Shown: positions 45,836 through 57,913 of the stretch, piece by piece
How positions within the stretch are numbered: the stretch's first letter is position 1
How the letters are laid out: each line of letters opens with the position of its first letter
NCBI GenBank assembly: GCA_963930655.1
Contig: OZ005601.1
Span: forward strand, 13,450,001-13,514,000
Reading direction: 5' to 3'
DNA length: 64,000 nucleotides
From: Myrica gale
Taxonomy: Eukaryota > Streptophyta > Magnoliopsida > Fagales > Myricaceae
Program-made: the position numbers and the translations under genes
Notes under the pieces: model-generated
Databases searched by the model: none
The model's input: only the letters and a program-made list of their open reading frames with translations
Told to the model about the DNA's origin: nothing

Positions 45836-46867
45836 ATGCACTACAAGAAAAATGATCTTAGGTGTCAAAAAATTTTGTCACCAAAGGTGCCATTTTTGTC
45901 ACCAAAGGTTTTGGGTGACAAAACCAAGTTGTCACCCGCTTTGTTACCTAAAGCCTGTCAGCAAAGGTCTTAGCTGGCGATTTATGTGTTTTGTTACTCG
46001 AAACCATCTGTACGATTTACAATATCTTCTCCACGGATTTATGCCAGTACACTCCATACGTTCGCATAGGGTGTGCGAACGATTGTTTCAATGTGACAAA
46101 ATGTATTTTGTCATGGACCATCCGTGCGCATGGTGAAATAAAAGCGTCCTAACGATAATATACGATTGTCCGAACGCTAACATAAAGATGTCCGCACTAT
46201 TTTTTTCATTTATGATGAAATAATCTTTTGTCACCTTCAAAAATTGTTTGAACACTTACATCGACAGTAACGCTTATTCAGTTGAACATGTTGGAACGTA
46301 TTTTAGAAACCGTTCGAACGAGTTTTAATTAAAAGACCATGTGCACACAAGAATAACCATGCAAACAGACGTATTTAATGCGAAGTGTGCGGACAGATAG
46401 TTCAGCGTGCGCACGTTATCAATACTCAAAAACCATTCGGACGACCTTTTTACCGTTCGAATTATTTGTTACGTATTTGAGTTAATTTAATTAAAATTTT
46501 AAAAATAATTTTCAAATAATATAAATAGAAAGATATTCAATACTCATAATATAATAAAATGCCTGCAAATATGCAATCATTAAAAGTAAATAAAATACAT
46601 AATCGATAAGTACTGATCAAGTAGTGAAAATATTGTTGCTCTATTAGTTGCATCCTCCGTTCTTACTCTTCGACTAGATTCATTTGCTGCTCTTGCATCA
46701 TCTTCTTATCCTCTTCGTCTTTCTTCCGCTGCTGCTCCACCATCATCTGCATCAGCTCTTCGTCTTTCTTCCACTGCTGGCCTCCCCCAATCTCCAGGAC
46801 AAATCAACAGATGATGCTGATGAAGATAATCCAACAAACTGTACTGAACGGACTAAACCTCACATGT

Positions 46868-47640
46868 AACCCGCGTTCGCCCCCAACACCTCAGCAAAAA
46901 TCTCCACTTCGGTGTATGACTTTTCCTCTGACTCGTGTTGCAACTGCACCGCCTCTATTTTTCCTACAAAAGTAGAAAAAAGATGAAGTTAGCACATATG
47001 AAACATAAGAGATAACGAATGCATCATTAAATATAACACTACAACTTACAAATTTTTTCCGTGCATCTTCAGATGTCCACATGCCATCCTTATTAGTATT
47101 TGTTTTTTTAGACAGTATCGTAAAACTAATCTCATCATATTCTGAATTTTTCTGTATGCGAAAAAAAATATAAAATGTGCATATTAAAATACCTAAGTCA
47201 TTTATTTAAATAATATCTAATAAAAATGTAAATTTATTACTTACTAAATACACTTTCGTGCGTTGGAAGGACCTCGCTCTCGATGTGCGTACAATCTTTA
47301 GCTTAGCTTTAGTCTGTTTGTTGATTGCACTTCTCCTCTGCATTGTACATTTACAGTTGTTACCATAAGTAATAATAAAATAAACGTTCAGGACGAAATA
47401 AAAAATTTTAACCAGAAATTCCTTACTCGTGAATAAATCACATATATGAATCCATTCTTCCTAATTCATCTCAGTATACGGGTGCTCTAATGTGTCTTCT
47501 TTGGATTTGAACACCGATTAAAGCTGAAATATTCTATTTCTATGCGTCTTGTACGCAGTGTTCATTGTAGATGTCACAGTGATGCGATCCTCGGCTCGGT
47601 CATAATCTAGTTGGAAGTGATCCTTAACATATATAACAAT
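46868..47640 (-). pseudogene. CACTA TNPA-like protein (Transposase_24/Ptta-En-Spm family), decayed
   Basis: On the minus strand, from 47640, the translation gives DHFQLDYDRAEDRITVTST and MNTAYKTHRNRIFQL, the conserved start of this family. Then come a stop, EEWIHICDLFTSKEF, a gap (probable intron), and RRSAINKQTKAKLKIVRTSR, which corresponds to the family's NK..R.K motif. The last part, SEEKSYTEVEIFAEVLGANA, ends at a stop near 46868. The protein binds subterminal repeats in En/Spm. Its N-terminal part lies beyond the Pack-MULE (before 49200), so that insertion separates the gene's halves. Confidence 0.65.
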
Positions 47641-48552
47641 TATTACGTATAAGAGTTTCCACAATTAAAATTTAATAAGGGTTAATTACAAAACCCCCCA
47701 CGAACTTGTATGTCAATCTCAAATACCCCCTGAACAAAAAATCGTTACAACCCGACCCCATGTATTACGTGACACTTTGCATTTCGGCCGTGCACCCGAT
47801 TCAGCGTTAAATGGCGCGTTTTTAGTCACATGTGCGGGGCACATGACACCCAGACCACTCGAAAGGACCAGATTGCCACCTTCACTTACCTTTCCTTTCT
47901 TCTCCTTCTTCCCTTACGTCTTCTTCTCCTCACCCAAAACACAATAGCTTTTCTAACCACAAGTCAAAATATCTCAAGCAACAGACGTTCAAAAAAATAT
48001 CAAATCGAGCATAGTAAGCTTCAAAGAAACCAAATACAACAAGTTTAAAACAAACATAGGCTAGTGCTGTCCCATTCGTTTGATCTCCTAAAGCGGAAGT
48101 GCGAATGGTTGTGCCGGCGATTCGGTCTTTAGTACTTAAAAAAAGATATGCATAGTCTTATTGCATAGTCTGTCATTGGAGATGGAAAAATCTATAGCAA
48201 AAAGATATGCATAATGTTTACGAAGGGAAATAGATGATAGATCCAGGGGAGACCGCCCAAAAAACCATATTTATTTTTGGGAGAAAATTTCAGAGTTCCT
48301 GATCTAATCTCTCGCTCTGTCTGGCCTCATTCCCTTGGCACCCCTGTGCAGCAGCCTCTCAAAATTTAGAACCGAATATGCGAAAATGAAGATCCTGAGT
48401 TATTCATTTGCGCATACTCCTTCAATACCCATATTCAACGAATTTGACATCTCCAAATCCTTGTTGTGACTCCGCCAGCCGAAACATCCAGTTGAAAAAG
48501 AAGACCAAAAGCTAAAAAACCGACCACGACAAAAGCAACAAGAGCAGCACCT

Positions 48553-48933
48553 ATGGGAGCTGAAAAGAAATGGTTGTTCACGCTCTCTGTTGAAGCATTG
48601 GTCTCTCTTCTTCTCCTCTTATTAATTACTTCTCTCTTCTCCTTTAGCTCCCCAAGGCCCTTCCCCTATGTCGTCTGCCACGATGCCCACTACCTGACCG
48701 CCTTCGCCTACTACATCTCAAGCGGCCGTGGCGACGGGAACCGGATCCTTCGCCTCCTGCTCGCCGTCTACCACCCGCACAACCGTTATCTCCTGCACCT
48801 CTCGGAGGACGCCGTCGATGAGGAGAGGCACCGTTTGGTTGCAGCAGTCATGGTTGTACCGGCGATTCAGGTGTTTTGGGTGAGGAGAAGAAAAGATGTT
48901 TGGCGTAAGGAGAAGAAAACGTCTTTTGGGTGA
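48553..48933 (+). pseudogene. Captured N-terminus of a GT14 glycosyltransferase (GLCAT14-like)
   Basis: ATG 48553 opens MGAEKKWLFTLSVEALVSLL, a short basic tail followed by a hydrophobic signal anchor, as in Golgi type II glycosyltransferases. TAFAYYISSGRGDGNRILR and LLLAVYHPHNRYLLHLSEDA follow, the start of the GT14 (core-2/I-branching) domain of plant GLCAT14 proteins, which add glucuronic acid to arabinogalactan proteins. Similarity stops near VVPAIQVF (about 48870), where the TIR begins; the last codons are TIR sequence. The frame is open for 126 codons and keeps the captured 5' leader, so a short Golgi-anchored peptide could in principle be made, without the catalytic domain. Confidence 0.87.
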
Positions 48934-48968
48934 GGAGAAGAAAACGTCTTTTGGGTGAAGGAGAAGAA
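48868..48968. repeat. Short tandem repeat in the Pack-MULE right TIR
   Basis: TTTTGGGTGAGGAGAAGAAAA recurs three to four times with a 25-30 bp period (shown here in shortened form: TTGGGTGAGGAGAAGAAA). Its complement appears once in the left TIR near 47905-47940. Confidence 0.8.
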
Positions 48969-50429
48969 AGGAAAGGTAAGTAAAGGGGGTAATTTGGTCA
49001 TTTAGAGTGGTCTGAGTGTCATGTGCCCTGCACATGTGACGGAAAACGTGTCATTTAACGCTAAATCGGTGTGCACAGCCGAAATGCAACGTGCCACGTA
49101 ATACATGGGGTCGAGTTGTAACAATTTTTTGTTCATGGGGGTATTTGAGATTGACATCCAAATTCGTGGGAGTTTTTTGTAATTAACCCATTTAATAAAT
49201 TATACTCACCAACACTCGGCTCATCACATATGATTTAACCTCGTCGGGGACTTCTTCTACTTACTCGTCTCAAACGTTCATATTACCCCAGATGTGACGT
49301 TGCTACAAATGGAGAACAATAAATTTAAAATTCAGTTAACACAAAAATTTAAAACTCATAATATTTATTCAAGATCAATAGGGAAAGATACTTATACGCA
49401 CAACTACTTTAGGTGCCTACTGGACTAGCTGTGAATGAAACATAATTGCCAACATCGTTGGGGTGGAGTCATAAGTGTCTGAACCGTACATGCAGGCGTT
49501 CAGATGGATTTTGCAAAGCGTACAAACCAAACAAGAGCGTCCGGATAGATTGGAAGCCCAAAATCAGCTCCAATCTTCTCATCTAGCTCAAATCTCTCGT
49601 TTTCTAAATTTTCCCCTTTTTTCTATACTGTCTGCGATTTTCCATATTTCATACGCAAAAAGACCGTTCAGGCGACCAAAATAGAGTTCAGACACCTACG
49701 TGTATAACATTTCGAGGGAATCGTTGCCGCCTAAAATTTCACTTCGTCCGAACGGTATATTTTACAACCGCACAAAAACTTACATTTCACATCTTTTTAG
49801 AAATCCCCAAATAACAGCATCTGAACATAAAAAAACATGTATGGATGGGCTCTTTCCATCCAAACGTAATCTTACATTTCAAGACACTGTTTCATAAATC
49901 CCCAAATGACAGCGTCTGATCATAAAGAAACACTTCCGAACGGGGAATAATCCATCCGCAAGGATATTTACAATTAACGACACCATTTAGAAATCCCCAA
50001 ACGATAGCATCTCAATGAAACGATAATAAACCAATGCGTCCGGATATAGTAGATTTTCGTCTGGAGGGTTTTCTTACACAATAGGACACCGTTCGACCTT
50101 ACAGTAACTAGTTCGGATGTTTATATGTCCGCCCGAACAACTTTATTACCAAGTTTTAAATAGTCAAAGTTTGTTAATAATATAAATAACTTTAAGTGTG
50201 TTAGATAGTAATTTTTAAGTTTGAAGAAGTGTAACAAAATGAGAAACATAGCATTAATTAACATGTTATATTAAGTTTTAATAAATAGAAATAACATAAC
50301 TGAAACAACATAAATATATAAAATCTTCTCAAAACATAATATAAACAAAATAAATCTGAATACATACTCTAAACATAAAATAAAAATAAAAGTCTTCGAA
50401 ACATAATAAAAAAACAAAGTAAATGTCTA

Positions 50430-51566
50430 CTACTCATCATCCGCGAGCTGTAGAACCTCACGTACACGACTCTTGTGCTCTTCAATCAAAACAACTCGCT
50501 CAGTTAGGGAAAGTAACTCTGCACTGGTTGCCACGCCCTTAAAGAGTGACTGAACTACAGCCACCTCCTTCTTCCACTCAGAGTCCATATTCTTGACCTT
50601 ACGCTCCAGAGCTGTCAGCTGAGAACTGATATCACTCACCATATAAAGTGTGGGTTGCATCCGCTCAATCAGCTCGATCATCATATCCGCCACCCAACTC
50701 GGTCGTTGTGCCCCAAGTCCCTGGGTTGAGCCTTGTCGAGGATCCTGATCATCCGTCTCCTCAGGCTGCTCCTGTCATCTAACTATAGCTGTTAAGCGGT
50801 ATTTAGTAATCGACGTGTCTGGGCCATGCATTTTGAGAGCATTACCTTGTTGATCGACCCAAGTGGAAGTGCCTTTGGCTCGTTAGCACCATCGGGTATC
50901 AGCATGGCATGTAAGAACAGAGTCAGAAGAACACCATACGACAAAGAAATTTGAAGATCGGTCTTAAGGGCCTCAGTACGGACGTTCCTTTAGATGTATA
51001 ATGTCATATCAACATGCAGCATCCTTACAACTATCAGTACAACAACTCAACCCAGCCGTAGAATTAGGTACATGATCAACCAAAAAAGGAAGCAGCTACT
51101 CGTGTTGCATGTCGCTTCCCTCTAGAATAGTCATATCCTAGCCCAACAACGTCTGGAAAACCTCTGCCATAGTGGGCTAGCCCCCTCTCTCAGTGACAGG
51201 TTTGGGAACAGTGTCACATTCCTCTCGTACCCAAAGATCTCGCTAGTTCATCCGGCGACAATGTAATATGAACGTTACTAACGGTGACCTCAATACTAGG
51301 CTCCTCGAGATTCGTCACCCGAACTATAGCATAATAGAATTCTTGCACCATGTTCTTCGACGCATAGCCGATCCTCTGGAGGAATGAAAGCAAACATGCA
51401 TGCTCCACCACCTTTGGAAGCATCTGATCCTCAAATTGTAGATCGTGGAAGATGACCGAGATAATTCAGCCATGGCAGCGTCTCTCCACCTCCCACACAC
51501 TCCCAAAAAGACTACCAAATCACAAAACAATAGACTTAAAACAATCCAAACACTTAACACAATCAA
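50430..51566 (-). pseudogene. Transposase_32-like and coiled-coil ORF remains in CACTA 2
   Basis: A frame ending near 51214 reads NMVQEFYYAIVRVTNLEEPS, then VTVSNVHITLSPDELARSLG, the pattern of the putative plant transposon protein family. After about 500 bp of broken sequence, 50430-50693 encodes a charged heptad-rich stretch (SSQLTALERKVKNMDSEWKK and onward), a coiled coil. The same pair of segments occurs in CACTA 1 (15562-15935 and 14640-14830), so both elements belong to one lineage. Confidence 0.5.
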
Positions 51567-52660
51567 TTTCTACGTAAAAATCAATCAAAAGACATAATGT
51601 ACTATAGAAAAAATAGAATTAAAATTCTATACGTAAAACTATAAAAAAAATTTACAGCTAAAATCTTGTTAGAAATTAGTAAAACGTACTTGGATGTGAT
51701 TATAGCTTCAAAGGAATGAGTTTACGTCAAGATTTGGGAAGAAAACAAGCAATAGTTGAAATGTTTTTGAGAATAAAACACGTTTAAATGAAAATGTCAA
51801 ACTGTTAGCGTTTTTTCACAATCTGTGGATCTCTCCAAACATTTTTTAGCACAAGTGACCCAATGATAGTCCTCTGCATCAAATGCCAAAATTTAAACCG
51901 TTTCAAATGGTTCGACACATTAAAAGCGTCCAGGCAGTGGAGCTCCGTCCGAACTATATTTTCTTGACTTCACACAACATGGAAGCACACGTTTGGCTGA
52001 ATACACGTAATGTGTAGTCCAGACAGTAAACAAGCAGTTCGGAGAGTGACAGTTGTTTTCAAGCTCATATAACGTAAATACGTGTAAGCCATACGACGGT
52101 TACATAGACGTCCGGACGATGATCTCGTCCATTCCAATAGCGTCGTTTAATCATACCTGTCCATACGCTTACCTCATTAAACATGTGTATTCTTTTCTAC
52201 TGTGATTAGGACATCCAAACGTCTTTTTTTATCGTTCGAACATAATCAATTAATGTGATGCGTTATTTGTATTGTTTAATTCACTCAATTTAATTTACTT
52301 CAAATCACTTAACTAACGCAATGTATTTGGCTCAAATTTTTATCTTAATTTATTTATTTTGAATACATAAATATATATATTTAAGCATACTTTTATATTA
52401 AACATCCGTTATAATTAATCATCTATTTAATTGTAATTACACTAACCGTTATAATCTAATTACACTAACCGTTCCGTTAATATAATACTCGTACTAATAA
52501 TCTATTTAATTGTACTAATTGTCCGCTTAAATTGTAATAAATTTGAATTATTGAAAAAACATAATTAATATAAAATATCAAACATAATCCAAATACCGAA
52601 CGAAAAAAACAATCATAATGTCTAATACAGGCCGGATACGGTCATTCTAAAGATAAGTAA

Positions 52661-53014
52661 CTAATAGCGATGACACATAAATAGGAGACTAGTCTGAATC
52701 ACGAGCTGGCTCGTCCAGATCATGAACATGCGCCAAATGCTCCTACATATTATCCACCCGTCTGATGAGTGTCTGGAACTGTATCGAAACGGTATGGACA
52801 GACTGGGACAACTAGGACTATTATTCTCACAGAAAATAGTTCGATCCATATAATATTCAGCTCCTCCATCAGAACCATATCCGTTAGAGCAAATTTGATC
52901 TTCAAACCGGTCAAGCGGCATTGGAACTCCATGCACAAAGAATGCGTCGGTTCCACTATCGGTCAAATACTCACCCTCAGCTCCACTAAAAAAGCGTAAG
53001 CCAAATTTGGTCAC
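52661..53014 (-). pseudogene. Unidentified open stretch in CACTA 2
   Basis: A 117-codon minus-strand frame, rich in acidic and aromatic residues at its start (FFSGAEGEYLTDSGTDAFFV). A second frame overlaps at 52750-52956. I recognize no domain; it may be an N-terminal exon of the CACTA-encoded proteins further along this strand. Confidence 0.3.
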
Positions 53015-54137
53015 TTTGTCTATCCCTTGACATTTGTGATACTACTCCTAAAGCGATGCATGGTCAACCTAGCAAAAACTGTCCGAACATAAGCACAAAC
53101 CATTCGCACGTAATTCAAACAGTGACATTTACATTTAGAAGGCATTCAAGTGTGTTCAAGAACGTCTGGACGATACTAAAAATGTCCAGATCTCTATAGA
53201 TAACTGTCCGAAGGGTAATAAGATGTACACAAACCAAACAACGTACTTTGATGAACATAAAGAACACAACAAAATTCAAAAGTATTAAATTTAAATGCAT
53301 GAAATTGAAAAGCAAACTCACAAAGAAGGTTTTACCTGAAGTTGTTTGAGAGATCTCGAAATAAATCTTGAACAGGTAGAGAAAAGTTTGAGAGAAGAGA
53401 GTATAAGTGTGATTTTGACAAAGTATGGTCAGTTTAATGTGGTAAGAAGGCGTCTGCACGATTTTCATAGGCATTCTGACGCTTCTCAATGGTTAGATTC
53501 ACACGTGACCCAATCAATTCAACGTCATTAAATATACCTAATTCGAAAATCTTCTAGAATTTACATCGAAATGACGATTTTTCGAGGTTCGGATGATTTT
53601 AACATCACACGATTAGCGAAAGAAGCATTCATACCTGTATAGACATATTTGTAGCATCTGGACGAGTTTATTTTTTTTTGCGTTGGAACGATCATGTTTA
53701 CGTTCGAACGAGATTGAGTGTTCATGACGGTTTTTAATTTGTCACTATGTGCTAACAATTATTATTCGTTAAGTAATATCTGTGCGGAGCGTTGTAAAAA
53801 TGACATCTAGATGGTATTGTAAAAATTGTGACGATTCTCACCGTCACTCAGTTACGACGATTTGGAATTTGTCACCCAGCAAAGAGTCCAAACACTTGTA
53901 TTATTGGTTTGAACATATATTAAGTATTTTTGACAATTTTGATCGTCACTCATTCATGACGAGGTGTATGTTGTCACACCAGAAATACGTTCAAACGGTT
54001 TTAGGACCTGTCTGGACGGTTTTGACATTTTTGGATGAAGAAATTAATGTTTTGTCCTGAAAATGTCACTTTAGGTGACAAAATTTGGTTTAACACCCAA
54101 AATTTTGTCACCTAAAGCTAAGTTTCTTGTAGTTATG

Positions 54138-57000
54138 AAACATGTATCTTGTTGTGTTATCTTGCTTAGCCAATACTTGTTTATCCAGAACCTACTCACT
54201 TTGACAGCGATTGGTATAGCTAAAGAGTCACGAGGCTTATATTTTTTACTTTCAAGTTTTTCTGGTGGTTTAGTTTCATCTTGTAACATGACTTCTGCTA
54301 ATAAGTCTGCCTCATTATGACATTGTCGTTTAGGGCATTTTCATTTGTCCAAATTTTCTTTGTTACAAGATTCTATCATAGATGTAAATATTTAAACTAT
54401 TCATCATTGTACTGTGTGTCCTATGGCTAAGCAAAAGAGGCTGTCATTTCCTGTTTCCACGTCTCAGTCCACTCTTCCTTTTGAATTGATACACTGTGAC
54501 CTATGGGGACCTTTTTCGGTTCCTGATCATAATGGGATAAGGTTTTTTCTTACCATTGTCGATGATTTCACTAGATGTACATTGGTGTACTTGTTGCAAA
54601 CTAAAGCACAAACTTCTACTTACATCATGTTATTTTTCCAACTTGTTGAAACTCAGTTTTGTCTCAAAGTTAAAACTATTTGAACTGATTTTGGAACTGA
54701 GTTCAACTTATCAGATTTCTTGCTTCAAAAGGAACCATTCATCAATTTTCTTATGTTGCAACCCCTCAACAAAATGGGGTTGTTGAATGCAAACACCAAT
54801 ATCTTCTTATTGTTATTAGAGCATTAGAATTTCAGTCCAATCCTCCACTTAAATTCTTGATAGATTATATTTTAGTTGCAACTTATATCATCAATCGGTT
54901 GCCTTCTCCCCTTCTTAAAAATATGTCTCCTTTTGAGCTTCTTTTTCTTCCAAACCAGATTATCATCATCTTAGGACCATTCGATGTTTATGCTATGTTT
55001 CTACCTTAGCTAGAAACTAACACAAGTTTGATGCTGGAGCCCAACCTTGTGTTTTTCTTGTGTATCCTTATGGTATTGAAGGATACAAGCTTTATAATCT
55101 TCATTCTAAACAATTTCTTATTTCTAAAAATGTAGTCTTTCATGAAGATTATTTCCCATTAAAAAATATTCCACATTCTTCTGATTCTATAGTTTTACCA
55201 AATTAATTCCAGATCTTGATGTGCCTTCTCATTCTCCAAATTCTATCCCTCCCATCACAGATCTTGATCTGCCTTTTCCTCCTTCACAAATTGTTCATCC
55301 TACATATTCTCTTTTAGTTCCTATACCTGCTTCAAATTCTCATGAAATTTCTATTCCTCCAGTCATCCATGTTCCTTTTGCTGATTCTCATGATCTGTCA
55401 TCATCTATAGCTGATATTTCTAAAGATTCAATTTTGCCTATTTCAACAACTGGTTCTAGAAAATCCACAAGAATTCGAAAACCGCCTAAATACTTAGAAA
55501 ATTATCATTGTAAACTAGTTGTGACATCTACAACTAATTCTTCTTTTTCCAGTGTAACAGGTTTCCATTCCTCTAGTCTTCCTTACACCATTCATACTTA
55601 TCTTGACTATGACAAGATTTTCAGATTCCCATAGAGCCTTTGACCTATCTGTTAGTAATCATCCTGAGCCATCTTCTTTTAAATTTGTTGTCACTTTCCT
55701 TGATTGGAGGACTGCCATGGTCAAATAAATTGAGGCTCTTGAGCTCAGTAACACTTGAAAAGTTTGCTCTCTTCCTGCTGGACATACCTCGATTGCTTGT
55801 AAGAGGGTTTACAAAGTTAAATTTCGGGCTGATGGTTCAATTGAGAGGCACAAAGCCAAATTAATGGCAAAAGGCTTTACACAAAGAGTGGGTTTTGACT
55901 ATTTCGAAACCTTATCACCTATAGCCAAGTTAACATCTGTCAGAATTCTTCTTGTTGTTGCTGCTTCTTGACAGGGGCATTTACATTAGCTTGATGTAAA
56001 TAATGTTTTTCTCCATTGGGAGTTAAAAGAAGACATCTACATATTGTTACCACCCGGTTTCAATACTAAGGGTGAGAACAAGGTTTGCAAATTAAATAAG
56101 TATCTCTATGGCTTAAATCAAGCCTCCAGACAATGGTTTTTGAAGTTCTCTGAATTTCTCTTGGCCAGTGGTTTTGATCAGTCCAAATCTGACTATATCC
56201 TTTTCACCAAGCATTCAAATTATTATTTTCTTGCTTTGTTAATATATGTTAAGGACATTATACTCACTGGTGATAATCTTCAGATGATTAATAAATTTAA
56301 ACAAGTTATTGATCATAAGTTCAAGATTAAGGACTTCGACAAACTCAAATATTTTCTCGGGTTAGAGGTAGCTCACTCAGATACTGGTATTTCACTTTGC
56401 TAAAGAAAGTTTGCATTGGATACTCAGACTTGGGTTTTATTGGTGCAAAGCCTATTAAGACACCTTTTGAACAAAACCTCAAGCTTATACGTGATGTTGG
56501 TTGCCCTTTAGCTGATGTCACAGTATACAGACGATTGGTTGGCAGATTGCTCTATCTCACCATTACTAGGCTTGACATTTCTTATGCTCTTCAGGTTCTT
56601 AGTCAATATATGGATCATCCACATCAGCTTCACTTGGATGGAGCTCATTGTGTCTTACGTTACATAAAGAAGTCTCCAGGTCAAGGTCTCTTTTACCTGA
56701 CTGTTAATTCTCTTCATCTCAAAACTTTTATAGATAGTGATTGGACAAGATGTGTTGACACTAGAAGAATTGTCATCGGGTTTTGTGTATTTCTTGGAGA
56801 CTCTCTTGTGTCGTGGAAATCTAAGAAGCATAGCATAGTGTATCGGTCATCTGCTGAGGCAGAATACAGGGCTATGGCTTCTACTGGATGTGACCTTACA
56901 CGGCTTATGTTTTTATTAGTTGATCTAGGCATTTCTCATCCCCAGCCAGCCCATCTCTTCTGCATAGTGCAACAAACCTAGTTTTTTGAGAGAAGATACA
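54138..57000 (+). pseudogene. Copia 2 integrase, reverse transcriptase and RNase H remains
   Basis: After the CACTA element the polyprotein resumes: GAG-pre-integrase with CPMAKQKRL (54414-54440), integrase with IVDDFTR (about 54555) and a decayed second and third acid region, then a serine/proline-rich spacer (55221-55630). Reverse transcriptase follows in several frames (55700-56400); its active-site box reads YVKD instead of YVDD (about 56247-56258). RNase H lies at 56640-56960 with SSAEAEYRAMA. There are many stops and frameshifts. Confidence 0.9.
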
Positions 57001-57130
57001 ATCTGGTCTTATTCGCACACTGCATATTCGTCGACATCATCAACTTGCTTATTTGTTTACTAAAGGTTTAAGTTCTGATCAGTTTTGTTTCTTACTATCC
57101 AAGCTGAACATCCATAATCTTTTATGTTCA

Positions 57131-57143
57131 TCTTTTGGGAGAA
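57131..57143 (+). other. Polypurine tract, Copia 2
   Basis: TTTTGGGAGAA directly precedes the 3' LTR. Confidence 0.65.
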
Positions 57144-57401
57144 TATTAGAATTAGAGTTATTATTTTACTCTGTTAAAGCTTTACATTAGTCAATTGTGC
57201 AAGTTAGTTCAAAAGCTGTTATACAACTATTAGATAGTTAGTTAGCTAACTTGTTGATTTTTTATTCAACGAAGCTTCACTCTATATTATATAAAGACAA
57301 TTGTGTAGTCTTTATTTCTTAAGTTGAATATACAAAGCATTCACAAAAGTCTCATTCTCTCATTCTCATTTTTCTCTTGGTTTCCATTCGCAAAGTTAAC
57401 A
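57144..57401 (+). repeat. 3' LTR of Copia 2
   Basis: 258 bp, partner of 44185-44447; lacks a CTAG and carries about 20 base changes relative to it. Confidence 0.95.
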
Positions 57402-57735
57402 ACTATAACTGCTAGAGGGGACCTAGTACCATTATCTTATATTGCAAGACTACTAACTAGCCAGCATAATTCCAAAGTGGTCACCCTAATAGTGCAGAAT
57501 CACAACCAAGGAAGTTCTTGTAAATGGGACAGTTGTGGGCTCCGTCGTGGCTGCAAATTGCAATAGTTTGTTTTGATGCCAATATTTTGGCTCTACTTGC
57601 AGAAGTTATCTCTGCTTTGTTTTGTGAAGTTATGATTGGCAAACCTGAGTTCGTAGATCCACTAACACATGAGCTCAAGTACCATCTTGGCCAAATTGAA
57701 TCATGTGCTGTCATGGAGTTCATTCAATGAACGAT
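57402..57735 (+). pseudogene. Captured phenylalanine ammonia-lyase fragment, downstream half
   Basis: The PAL frame cut at 44184 resumes with TARGDLVPLSYIARLLTS. In active PAL this site reads ASGDLVPLSYIAG and its Ala-Ser-Gly makes the MIO cofactor; here it is TARGD, so the Ser is lost. [14 protein letters not shown] follows, then a frameshift and [40 protein letters not shown] and SCAVMEFIQ, ending in TGA at 57728. Internal PAL sequence between about 57475 and 57510 is missing or altered. Confidence 0.88.
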
Positions 57736-57913
57736 GAAAAGGCAGAGAGGAAGAGGTAGCTCCAAACATCTTTCTACAATTTCAAGGATGAAGGGTTATT
57801 AGGTTTCAGGCGGGTAGGCATCTCGGGCGGGTGGGTATCTCCCACGGGTCGGGGGTTATCTCATTAAATGATATGTGTCGTTTGAGACTGTCGTATTGTC
57901 GTCTTTTAATCTG

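Larger units (their letters stand above)
47679..49189. mobile_element. Pack-MULE (1511 bp) carrying a GLCAT14 gene fragment
   Basis: The ends GGGTTAATTACAAAACCCCC and, reversed, GGGTTAATTACAAAAAACTC form TIRs of about 265-300 bp, sharing GTTACAACCCGACCCC-type, CATGTATTACGTG and CCTTTCCTTTCTTCTCC sequence. The 9-bp target duplication ATTTAATAA is exact (47670-47678 and 49190-49198). The interior (about 48060-48880) is captured host DNA with no transposase. Confidence 0.95.
45839..54134. mobile_element. CACTA transposon 2 (8.3 kb) inside Copia 2
   Basis: The left end is CACTACAAGAAAAATGATC and the right end, reversed, AACTACAAGAAACTTAGC; the last base of the right end has changed from G to T. 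The 3-bp target duplication ATG is exact (45836-45838 and 54135-54137). Subterminal repeats at both ends are GGTGACAAAA-type words. Coding remains are on the minus strand: a Transposase_24/TNPA-like protein (46868-47640), a Transposase_32-like segment and a coiled coil. No TNP2 transposase core was recognized. The element itself is interrupted by a Pack-MULE at 47679. Confidence 0.93.
44185..57401 (+). mobile_element. Copia LTR retrotransposon 2 (13.2 kb with nested CACTA)
   Basis: LTRs at 44185-44447 and 57144-57401 start TATTAAAATTAGAG or TATTAGAATTAGAG (the usual TG changed to TA in both) and end AAAGTTAACA. The target duplication ACTAT is exact (44180-44184 and 57402-57406). Removing the element rejoins the PAL reading frame. 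By my count the LTRs differ at roughly 20-25 of 258 positions, so the insertion is old. Interior coding is heavily broken and is split by the CACTA element. Confidence 0.95.
43760..57913. mobile_element. TIR element carrying a PAL fragment, expanded by nested insertions
   Basis: The left end GAGATTAAGAGACGACAATC ... CATTTAATGAGGAAACCC and, reversed, the right end CAGATTAAAAGACGACAATA ... CATTTAATGAGATAACCC form inverted repeats of about 60-100 bp. Without the 13.2 kb Copia insertion the element would be about 0.9 kb, holding little but a phenylalanine ammonia-lyase piece. Ends resemble the inner element at 26442-28760. No target duplication could be read at these borders, so the exact ends are uncertain. 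Confidence 0.65.

Noticed and set aside
45852-46136. 94-codon ORF at the left end of CACTA 2
   Set aside because: It is made of subterminal repeat words and has no domain.
43760-57913. 9-bp target duplication for the PAL-carrying element
   Set aside because: Flanks GAAGCGACGGC and ACCCATCGA do not match at any shift I tried.
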